Source of the DNA: an uncultured Bacilli bacterium
GTDB taxonomy: Bacteria > Bacillota_I > Bacilli_A > RF39 > UBA660
Length of the DNA: 12,751 nt
NCBI GenBank assembly: GCA_944358665.1
Contig: CALVRP010000082.1
Coordinates: 1-12,751, forward strand
Direction: 5' to 3'
Part shown: piece after piece, positions 5,481 to 11,410 of the stretch
Layout: each line of letters starts with the position of its first letter
Position numbering within the stretch: the stretch's first letter is position 1
The notes under the pieces: model-generated
Database searches by the model: none
What the model saw: the letters and a program-made list of their open reading frames with translations, nothing else
What the model was told of the DNA's origin: nothing
Made by a program: the position numbers and the translations under genes

Positions 5481-8207
5481 ATGGAATACAAAGATACTTT
5501 ATTAATGCCAAAAACTGAGTTTAAAATGCGAGGTAATTTACCAGAAAATGAAAAGATTCAAATCGCTGCTTGGAATGAGATGGATTTATATCATAAAATA
5601 AAAGAAAAAAACAAAGGAAATAAACCTTTTGTTCTGCACGACGGGCCCCCATACGCTAATGGAAATATTCATTTAGGCCATGCACTTCAAAAAATTTTGA
5701 AAGATTTCATTAACCGTTATAAAATGATGGAAGGTTTCGATGTGACATTTATTCCTGGTTGGGATACTCATGGTTTACCTATTGAAACGGCTGTTACTAA
5801 TAGTGGTATTAATCGTAAAGAAATGAGTAATAGCGAGTTTAGAAAACTTTGTGAAGAATATGCTTTAAAGCAGGTTGAACTTCAAAAAGCAGATTTTAGA
5901 AGACTTAGTGTTATTGCTGATTGGGATAATCCATATATTACTTTAACTAAGGAATTTGAAGCTAGGCAAATTGAAGTATTTGCGAAAATGGCAAAACAAG
6001 GTTTAATCTTTAAAGGCTTAAAACCAGTATATTGGTCACCTAGTAGCGAAACTGCTTTGGCGGAAGCTGAAATTGAATATAAAGAACGTAAGGATCCATC
6101 TATTTATGTGGCTTTCGAAGTAGAGGATGGAAATGAATTTGTAGATAAAGGTGATAACTTAGTTATTTGGACCACAACCCCTTGGACCCTTCCGGGTAAT
6201 AGTGCGGTTGCGTTTGGTGAAGAATTTGTTTATGCAAAAATAAATGCGAATGATAAAAATTATATTGTAGCGAGTAGCCTTTTAGAAGATTTAACAAAAG
6301 AATTTGGATTTGAAGATTATAAGATTTTATCGACATTTACGGGTGATAAATTAGAGGGCATTACTTATAAACATCCATTTATGGAGCGTATTAGTCCGGT
6401 AGTTCCTGGTCATCATGTAACATTAGATGCGGGAACTGGTCTTGTTCATATCGCCCCTGGTTATGGTGAGGATGACTTTATTATTGGAAATAAATATAAT
6501 TTACCAATGATTAATGGGGTTAATGATGATGGTGCTTTAAATGAAAAGTCAGGGAGATTTGAAGGTTTATTCTTTGAAGATGCGAATAAAGAAATTACTA
6601 AATGGTTAGATGAAAATGGTAATTTACTTAAATTAAAATTTATTAAACACTCTTATCCTCATGACTGGCGAACTAAAAAACCAATTATTTTTAGAGCAAC
6701 CAATCAATGGTTCTGTAGTGTTGATAAGATAAAAGATAAAATTTTAAAAGAGTTAGATGAAAATGTTGATTTTCACACGGCATGGGGTAAAAAAAGACTT
6801 TACAATATGATAAAGGACCGTGGTGATTGGTGTATTTCAAGACAAAGATCTTGGGGTGTGCCTATTCCAATCTTCTATAATGAAGACGGTACGGAAATTA
6901 TCGATTATGATGTTATGATGCATGTCGCTAAATTATTTAGACAACATGGCTCTAATATTTGGTTTGAAAAAGATGCTAAAGATTTACTACCAAATGGTTA
7001 TAAAAATGAACATTCACCAAATGGACAGTTTACTAAAGAGACTGATATTATGGATGTTTGGTTTGATTCTGGTAGTTCATTTAATGGTGTTTTAGTTGAA
7101 AGAGGTATGCAGTATCCGGCTGATATTTATTTAGAAGGCTCTGATCAATATCGCGGATGGTTTAACTCTTCATTAATTTGTAGTGTTGCAACTTATGGAA
7201 AAGCACCTTATAAAGGTTTACTTTCTACGGGTTTTGTTTTAGATGGAAAAGGCTTTAAAATGAGTAAATCACTTGGTAATGTAGTAAAACCAATGGATGT
7301 TGTAAGACAAAATGGAGCTGATGTTTTAAGACTTTGGGTGGCTAGTGTTGATTTTACAGAAGATGTTAGATTTGGTGAAGAACTGTTTAATGGTGTTAAA
7401 GAAAGTTACCGAAAAATTCGTAATACTTATCGCTTTATGCTTGGTAACTTGTTTGATTTTGACGTTAAGAATAAGGTTTCTTATGCAAAAATGCCAAGCG
7501 CTGATAAATATATGATGATTAGTTTAAATAATTTAGTTCATGATGTTAAAAAAGCTTATGATGAATATGATTATGATGAAATTTATAAATTAATTAATAA
7601 TTATATTGCAAATTTATCTAATTTCTATTTAGATTTTACTAAAGATATTTTATATATCGAAAAAGCTGATAGCTTAGAAAGAAGAAGTGTTCAAACTGTT
7701 TTATATGAAACTTTATATGCATTAATTAGATTAATGGCACCAATTCTTCCATATACTAGTGAAGAAGTTTATAAATTAATGCCAGGTGCTAAAGAAGAAA
7801 GTGTTCATTTAGAAAGAATGCCAGAAGTGACTACTTATAAAGATGAAGAAGAAGTAAAAGAAACATGGAACGTATTCTTTAGTATTAAAGATGATGTTTA
7901 TAAGGCATTAGAAGAGGCTAGAACTGAAAAAATAATTGGAAAATCACTAGAAGCTAAAGTGAGACTTAATTTACTTGATGAAGATAAAGAAGTTTTAAAA
8001 CCAATTTTAAGTAATTTAAAACAATTATTAATAGTATCTGATGTTGTTTTAACAACTGATGATTTAAAACAATATGATTATTGTAAAGTTGAAGTAACTA
8101 AATTTAAGGGTGAAAGATGTGAAAGATGTTGGAACTATTTTGATGAAATGGATTTAACTGATCACATTTGTCCAAGATGTCAGGAAGTTGTTAAAAGTAT
8201 GGAATAA
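5481..8207 (+). CDS. ileS: Isoleucyl-tRNA synthetase
   Basis: 908 residues, full length for a bacterial class I IleRS. It charges tRNA-Ile with isoleucine in the cytoplasm. Seen: PPYANGNIHLGHA (56-68, the HIGH motif as HLGH 64-67), the GWDTHGLPIE segment (94-103), the CP1 editing domain with TTTPWTLPGN (231-240), the DVWFDSGSS region (526-534), KMSKS (593-597), an anticodon-binding helical domain, and the C-terminal zinc finger with C880, C883, C897 and C900. AAGGAGGAG (5467-5475) ends 5 nt before the ATG. It is under T-box control. The presence of the C-terminal zinc finger marks the common bacterial type, usually mupirocin-sensitive. The stop codon sits in the loop of the terminator hairpin. 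Confidence 0.98.
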   Translation: MEYKDTLLMPKTEFKMRGNLPENEKIQIAAWNEMDLYHKIKEKNKGNKPFVLHDGPPYANGNIHLGHALQKILKDFINRYKMMEGFDVTFIPGWDTHGLPIETAVTNSGINRKEMSNSEFRKLCEEYALKQVELQKADFRRLSVIADWDNPYITLTKEFEARQIEVFAKMAKQGLIFKGLKPVYWSPSSETALAEAEIEYKERKDPSIYVAFEVEDGNEFVDKGDNLVIWTTTPWTLPGNSAVAFGEEFVYAKINANDKNYIVASSLLEDLTKEFGFEDYKILSTFTGDKLEGITYKHPFMERISPVVPGHHVTLDAGTGLVHIAPGYGEDDFIIGNKYNLPMINGVNDDGALNEKSGRFEGLFFEDANKEITKWLDENGNLLKLKFIKHSYPHDWRTKKPIIFRATNQWFCSVDKIKDKILKELDENVDFHTAWGKKRLYNMIKDRGDWCISRQRSWGVPIPIFYNEDGTEIIDYDVMMHVAKLFRQHGSNIWFEKDAKDLLPNGYKNEHSPNGQFTKETDIMDVWFDSGSSFNGVLVERGMQYPADIYLEGSDQYRGWFNSSLICSVATYGKAPYKGLLSTGFVLDGKGFKMSKSLGNVVKPMDVVRQNGADVLRLWVASVDFTEDVRFGEELFNGVKESYRKIRNTYRFMLGNLFDFDVKNKVSYAKMPSADKYMMISLNNLVHDVKKAYDEYDYDEIYKLINNYIANLSNFYLDFTKDILYIEKADSLERRSVQTVLYETLYALIRLMAPILPYTSEEVYKLMPGAKEESVHLERMPEVTTYKDEEEVKETWNVFFSIKDDVYKALEEARTEKIIGKSLEAKVRLNLLDEDKEVLKPILSNLKQLLIVSDVVLTTDDLKQYDYCKVEVTKFKGERCERCWNYFDEMDLTDHICPRCQEVVKSME

Positions 8208-8220
8208 GCATACTTTTTTT
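8193..8220 (+). terminator. Terminator of ileS, overlapping the stop codon
   Basis: Stem AAAAGTATG (8193-8201) with CATACTTTT (8209-8217), loop GAATAAG containing the TAA stop (8205-8207), then further T. Confidence 0.85.
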
Positions 8221-8222
8221 GT

Positions 8223-8283
8223 TTGCTACTTAGTATTATACATGATATAATAAATATATAATTATTAGAAGAGAAAGCAGGGG
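8223..8283 (+). promoter_or_regulatory. Promoter and RBS of the fic-like gene
   Basis: TTGCTA (8223-8228), 17-bp spacer, TATAAT (8246-8251), with an extended TG at 8243-8244. AGGGG (8279-8283) lies 4 nt before the ATG. It starts right at the end of the ileS terminator, so the gene is an independent unit. Confidence 0.8.
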
Positions 8284-8287
8284 AAAA

Positions 8288-8941
8288 ATGAAGAATAAAT
8301 ATAATATGACTAAAGAAGATAATGTTTTTTTTGCAAAAAGAAAACTGGTGGATAATATTTATAAAAGTGCCAACCTAGAGGGAATTGCTATAACTTTTGC
8401 TGATACATATTCATTTATGAACAATGTAAACACTGGTAATATTTCAGTAGATGATATGCTTAAATTAAAGGGGTTGAAAGATGCTTGGGAGTATGTGATT
8501 AATCATATTGATGATGAATTAACAATTGATTTTATAAAAAAAATACATTTTGAAATTTGTAAAGGGCAGAATGTCATACTACTAGGAGAATTTAGAGATA
8601 AGGGTGTCGGAATAACTGGAACCAATTGGCGACCAAAATTACCAGCAGAATGTGATTATGAGAACGAACTAAAAAATATTTTATCTATAAAAAATGAGCT
8701 AGAAAGATGTATAAGTATTTTTTGTTGGGTTCAAAGAAGTCAAATGTTCTTAGATGGTAATAAAAGAGTAGCTAATTTAGTTGCTAATAAGGAAATGATT
8801 AAAAATGGACAAGGAATAATTTCTGTTCCAGTAGAAAAAATAGGTGAATATTTTACAAAACTTATAAAGTATTATGAAACAAATGATATGACAGATATAA
8901 AACAATGGATTTATGACAATTGTATTGATGGGATTGATTGA
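8288..8941 (+). CDS. Fic/DOC-fold protein lacking the catalytic His
   Basis: 217 residues. Fic proteins usually transfer AMP or other phosphate groups onto target proteins with the motif HPFxDGNGRxxR. Here the site reads QMFLDGNKRVAN (152-163). The phosphate and metal part D156-G157-N158-K159-R160 is kept, but the catalytic His is Gln152 and the last Arg is Asn163. The N-terminal sequence SANLEG (27-32) fits the inhibitory motif (S/T)xxxE(G/N), whose Glu31 would block ATP. From memory, related Firmicutes proteins carry SQMFxDGNKR too, so Q may be a subfamily trait and not a recent mutation. The substrate and activity are unknown; a non-AMPylating or nucleotide-binding role is possible. No terminator separates it from the small RNA downstream, so its transcript may run through that RNA. 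It ends in TGA. Confidence 0.88.
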   Translation: MKNKYNMTKEDNVFFAKRKLVDNIYKSANLEGIAITFADTYSFMNNVNTGNISVDDMLKLKGLKDAWEYVINHIDDELTIDFIKKIHFEICKGQNVILLGEFRDKGVGITGTNWRPKLPAECDYENELKNILSIKNELERCISIFCWVQRSQMFLDGNKRVANLVANKEMIKNGQGIISVPVEKIGEYFTKLIKYYETNDMTDIKQWIYDNCIDGID

Positions 8942-8948
8942 ATTCCAC

Positions 8949-8977
8949 TTGCACAAAATAAATAATTATGCTAAAAT
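8949..8977 (+). promoter_or_regulatory. Promoter of the small antisense RNA
   Basis: TTGCAC (8949-8954), 17-bp spacer, TAAAAT (8972-8977), with extended TG at 8969-8970. It begins 8 bases after the fic stop codon. Predicted start near 8984. Confidence 0.72.
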
Positions 8978-9006
8978 GTATACAGATGAAGGAAACTTCA
9001 TAAGAT

Positions 9007-9043
9007 AAAAAAGGAACGTCTGGTTTTCTCGCTGGGCGTTACC
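9007..9043 (-). terminator. Candidate terminator of the peptide mRNA
   Basis: On the minus strand GG, a bulged T, then AACG pair with CGTTCC (with one internal C-A mismatch and a further C-G pair), followed directly by six T (9012-9007). It is weaker than the other terminators here. If used, the peptide mRNA is about 236 nt. Confidence 0.5.
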
Positions 9044-9057
9044 AAGTTTTGTTTGGC

Positions 9058-9095
9058 GCGCCTAATTCAATAGCTGAGTTAGGCGCTTTTCTTTT
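9058..9095 (+). terminator. Terminator of the small RNA
   Basis: 11-bp GC-rich stem GCGCCTAATTC (9058-9068) with GAGTTAGGCGC (9076-9086), one T-G pair, 7-nt loop, then TTTTCTTTT. It can also end read-through fic transcripts. Confidence 0.92.
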
Positions 9096-9186
9096 AATTT
9101 ACTATTTCTAGCAAATTGAAAAGTAATATTAAAAGAAAAAAGATAATGAAAATCAATGATAGAATTAAAAAATCTTTTTTACTCAT
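9094..9186 (-). CDS. Small hydrophobic peptide, candidate SOS-induced type I toxin
   Basis: 30 residues, ATG at 9186, stop TAA at 9096-9094. The sequence is MSKKDFLILSLIF (1-13), a continuous run of Ile, Leu and Phe to residue 23, then NLLEIVN: two Lys at the start, one membrane helix (about 6-26) and an acidic end. The Shine-Dalgarno AGGAGG (9199-9194) ends 7 nt before the ATG, the best ribosome site in this region. Length and shape match membrane-acting type I toxins such as TisB (29 residues) and BsrE-type peptides, and also small SOS division inhibitors such as SidA. I find no clear sequence family. Context makes it a gene and not noise: its own promoter with an SOS-like box, a 5' hairpin over the ribosome site, and an antisense RNA over its 3' UTR. 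Confidence 0.78.
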   Translation of the reverse strand: MSKKDFLILSLIFIIFFLLILLFNLLEIVN

Positions 9187-9194
9187 AACACCAC

Positions 9195-9217
9195 CTCCTA
9201 TTCTTTTCAGAATGGAG
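9195..9217 (-). promoter_or_regulatory. 5' UTR hairpin that masks the peptide ribosome site
   Basis: In the peptide mRNA, CTCC-ATTCT (9217-9209) pairs with AGAAT-A-GGAG (9204-9195), with one bulged A, around a GAAA tetraloop. GGAG is the core of the Shine-Dalgarno, so the fold would block ribosome binding. Masked ribosome sites are usual in type I toxin mRNAs. Confidence 0.72.
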
Positions 9218-9227
9218 ATAACGCCCA
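9217..9227 (-). promoter_or_regulatory. 5' partner of a long-range mRNA pairing
   Basis: The mRNA element TGGGCGTTATC (9227-9217) is complementary over 11 bases (one G-U) to GGTAACGCCCA in the 3' UTR (9043-9033). This would close the mRNA 5' to 3' next to the ribosome-site hairpin. Pairing is visible in sequence; its function is inferred. Confidence 0.55.
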
Positions 9228-9248
9228 TAACCAAATGTTCCTATAAAC

Positions 9249-9277
9249 ATTATAACGAACATTTGTTCTTGTTGCAA
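9249..9277 (-). promoter_or_regulatory. Promoter of the hydrophobic peptide gene
   Basis: TTGCAA (9277-9272), 17-bp spacer, TATAAT (9254-9249): one of the strongest-looking promoters in the window. The predicted start near 9242 gives a 5' UTR of about 56 nt. Confidence 0.85.
9256..9269. promoter_or_regulatory. LexA (DinR)-like SOS box
   Basis: CGAACATTTGTTCT matches the Bacillus LexA consensus pattern CGAAC-N4-GTTCG at nine of ten fixed positions, with both GAAC and GTTC arms intact. It fills the spacer between the -35 and -10 of the peptide promoter, the usual place for repression. A partial second copy (GAACATTTGG, minus strand 9240-9231) lies just downstream of the predicted start. Confidence 0.75.
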
Positions 9278-9313
9278 TAATTTACTAAAAATAATATAAA
9301 TATTTGAAGATAG

Positions 9314-9357
9314 AAAAACAATGATTTAAGTAAATAATTTAAGTCATTGTTTTTTAC
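9314..9357. terminator. Bidirectional terminator hairpin upstream of the helicase gene
   Basis: Stem AACAATGATTTAA (9317-9329) with TTAAGTCATTGTT (9339-9351), one T-G pair, with A runs before and T runs after, so it has a U tract in both directions. No gene on either strand ends here, but it insulates the helicase gene from upstream transcription. Confidence 0.75.
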
Positions 9358-9375
9358 TTTTATCATTAAAAATAG

Positions 9376-9392
9376 TATAATTATGTAGGTGG
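9376..9392 (+). promoter_or_regulatory. Promoter -10 and RBS of the HelD-like gene
   Basis: TATAAT (9376-9381) with a weak -35 TTTACT (9353-9358, 17-bp spacer). The predicted start at about 9388 leaves a leader of only about 10 nt that contains AGGTGG (9387-9392), 5 nt before the ATG at 9398. Confidence 0.5.
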
Positions 9393-9397
9393 TTAAT

Positions 9398-11338
9398 ATG
9401 GTTAGTAAAGAAGAATTAAAAAAAGAAGAAAAATACCTAGAAAAAGTAGTTAGTGTTATTCAAGACAAACTTGATAAAAGTTTAAAAAAAGAAGAAAAAT
9501 TAAAAAGTAAGACTATAGATTTTAAAAATTTGGTTGGCACTGAATACTCTAATAAAGCCCAGTCTGATGAAAATAAGCTTGAGTTTACTTTTTTAACGCA
9601 GGATGTTGCTGAAAGAGTAGAACGGACTGATAACTATCATAAAAAAAATTATATTTTAAAAAGAGCTTTGAATTTCCCTTATTTTGGTAGGGTAGATTTT
9701 AAAATAGATGATGAGGTAATAAATGTTTATGTAGGCCTTAAAGATATAACAGATGATAAACATTATGTTTTTGATTGGCGAAGCCCGATTGCTAGTTTAT
9801 TTTATAATTATGGTGTTGGTAAGGCTTGTTACGAGGCTTATGAGAAAGTTGAAGGGGAAATTACTTTAAAAAGGCAATATAAGATTACTAATAGTAAACT
9901 TGTTAGATGCATTGAAACTACATTAAATATTGATGATGATGTTCTTCAAGATATTCTTTCAGAGAGCACTTCTTCTCAGATGACGAATATTGTTAATACA
10001 ATTCAAACAGAACAAAATTTAATTATTCGTAATGTTAAAGATAAAGTTTTAATTGTTGAAGGTGCAAGTGGAAGCGGTAAAACTTCAGTGGCACTGCATC
10101 GAATTGCTTACTTACTTTATCGTTATAAAGAAATAAGCTCTGATAACATTTTAATTTTTTCCCCAAGTGAAACTTTTGCTGACTACATTTCTTTAGTTTT
10201 GCCATCACTGGGTGAAGAAAATGTTTTAAATATTACGTTTAATTCTTTTGTTCATCGGTTTATAAACATAAAAATAGAAGATTATGATCATTTTTTAAAA
10301 CGTTTATATATTGGAAAAGTTGATAAAAATAAATTTACGGAAGAATATACTTTAAAACTAAAACAGTATTTAAATAATTATATAAATAATTTAGAATTTG
10401 AAAAAGGTTTTGGCATTAAAAACATGCATTATACGAAAGAAATGTTAAATGAACATTTAAATAAATATAAAAAATTATCTTTAAATGAAATGTTATCTTT
10501 AGTTGCTACGGATATTTGCTATGAAATAAAAACCAGTATTAAAAATAAAAATAAAATCTTAGAAAGTATAAAACCATTTTTGAATAAGACTACTAATTAT
10601 AAAGAAATATATGAAAACTTTATTAATGAAGAAATTGATACACTTAAATATGAAGATGTTCCTTTAATTTTATATACATATTTTTATTTAAATGGTTTTT
10701 ACATTGATAATAAAATTAAACATGTGGTAATTGATGAGGCCCAAGATTATTCACCCTTACAATATTTAATTTTAAAAAATATATTTCCGTATGCTAGTTT
10801 TACAATTTTAGGAGATCCTAATCAAGTAATAAATCCATGCATTAAATATAATAGTTTAAATGATTTAAATAAAGTGTTTGAAAATAGTAATTTTTATAGG
10901 CTTTCAAAAACTTATCGTTCTAGTGAAGAGATAACTAATTTTACTAATAAAATTTTATCTTTAGATAACGTTTGTGTGATTAGAAGAAGTAATCAAAAAC
11001 CAGTAGTAGTTAAAAAAGAAAAAGATTTGTTTAATGATTTAAGTGAAGACTTAAATAAATTAGAAAATTATAATGCAGTCGCAATTATTACTAAAACGAT
11101 AGAAGAAAGTCATAAAATTTATAATTTACTTAAATATAAATTTGATGTTTCTTTAGATAGTAGTGATCATAAGAAAATTTTAACCCTTCCATTTTATATG
11201 GCTAAAGGATTAGAGTTTGATGGTGTTATTATATATACAGAGGTTGATAATGCTTATAATAATGAAGAAAAAAACTTTTATTATGTCGCATGTACAAGAG
11301 CAATGCACGAACTTATTATTTATAATCAAAAAATGTAA
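9398..11338 (+). CDS. HelD-like UvrD/Rep superfamily 1 helicase
   Basis: 646 residues from the ATG at 9398. A GTG at 9389 would add three residues but overlaps the AGGTGG ribosome site. HelD is an ATP-driven protein that removes stalled RNA polymerase from DNA. Seen: an N-terminal charged coiled coil (about 2-45) as in the HelD arm that enters the polymerase secondary channel, Walker A GASGSGKTS (222-230), helicase motif II VVIDEAQD (443-450), LGDPNQ, TYRSSEEI (motif IV region), MAKGLEFDGVII (motif V) and YYVACTRA (motif VI). Bacillus HelD has about 774 residues, so this is a short form. Insert domains between the motifs appear reduced. It is a single gene with its own promoter. A general DNA helicase is less likely because of the N-terminal arm and the conserved block FDWRSPIASLFY. 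Confidence 0.88.
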   Translation: MVSKEELKKEEKYLEKVVSVIQDKLDKSLKKEEKLKSKTIDFKNLVGTEYSNKAQSDENKLEFTFLTQDVAERVERTDNYHKKNYILKRALNFPYFGRVDFKIDDEVINVYVGLKDITDDKHYVFDWRSPIASLFYNYGVGKACYEAYEKVEGEITLKRQYKITNSKLVRCIETTLNIDDDVLQDILSESTSSQMTNIVNTIQTEQNLIIRNVKDKVLIVEGASGSGKTSVALHRIAYLLYRYKEISSDNILIFSPSETFADYISLVLPSLGEENVLNITFNSFVHRFINIKIEDYDHFLKRLYIGKVDKNKFTEEYTLKLKQYLNNYINNLEFEKGFGIKNMHYTKEMLNEHLNKYKKLSLNEMLSLVATDICYEIKTSIKNKNKILESIKPFLNKTTNYKEIYENFINEEIDTLKYEDVPLILYTYFYLNGFYIDNKIKHVVIDEAQDYSPLQYLILKNIFPYASFTILGDPNQVINPCIKYNSLNDLNKVFENSNFYRLSKTYRSSEEITNFTNKILSLDNVCVIRRSNQKPVVVKKEKDLFNDLSEDLNKLENYNAVAIITKTIEESHKIYNLLKYKFDVSLDSSDHKKILTLPFYMAKGLEFDGVIIYTEVDNAYNNEEKNFYYVACTRAMHELIIYNQKM

Positions 11339-11384
11339 ATTCATTATATAATAAAAGGTTTTTCTTTTTTTTTAAATAAAATTA

Positions 11385-11404
11385 TGATATTATAAAAGAG
11401 GTGA
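11385..11404 (+). promoter_or_regulatory. RBS and possible extended -10 before the repeat-protein gene
   Basis: AGAGGTGAT (11397-11405) is a good ribosome site 5 nt before the ATG at 11411. TGATATTAT (11385-11393) could be an extended -10, and another TATAAT lies at 11347-11352 without a -35. No convincing terminator separates it from the helicase gene; only a T-rich run at 11359-11373 is present. Confidence 0.4.
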
Positions 11405-11410
11405 TAATAA

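Larger units (their letters stand above)
8984..9095 (+). ncRNA. Small RNA, candidate antitoxin of a type I system
   Basis: About 110 nt between a strong promoter and a strong terminator, with no credible protein (only a five-codon frame, with no ribosome site). Three stem-loops can be drawn. The first is ATGAAG/CTTCAT with a GAAA tetraloop (8986-9001). The second is GGAACGTC (9013-9020) with GGCGTTACC (9035-9043, one bulged A). The third is the terminator hairpin (9058-9086). It lies opposite the 3' UTR of the minus-strand hydrophobic peptide gene and ends at that gene's stop codon, giving roughly 89 nt of perfect antisense overlap. In Bacillus, SR4 and RatA have this tail-to-tail arrangement against BsrG and TxpA. 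The role as antitoxin is inference; I recognise no named RNA family. Confidence 0.7.

Noticed and set aside
8939..8941. TGA read as Trp (mycoplasma code)
   Set aside because: TGA ends the Fic-like protein at the expected length, and conserved Trp residues in IleRS use TGG.
8986..9001. ATGAAG-GAAA-CTTCAT hairpin as the fic terminator
   Set aside because: No T run follows directly; it fits better as the first stem-loop of the small RNA.
8986..9003. Five-codon frame at the start of the small RNA as a leader peptide
   Set aside because: No Shine-Dalgarno, and the ATG and stop lie in the hairpin.
9055..9061. GGCGCGCC restriction-site-like palindrome as a cloning scar
   Set aside because: It is part of the natural terminator hairpin of the small RNA; no vector-like sequence is near.
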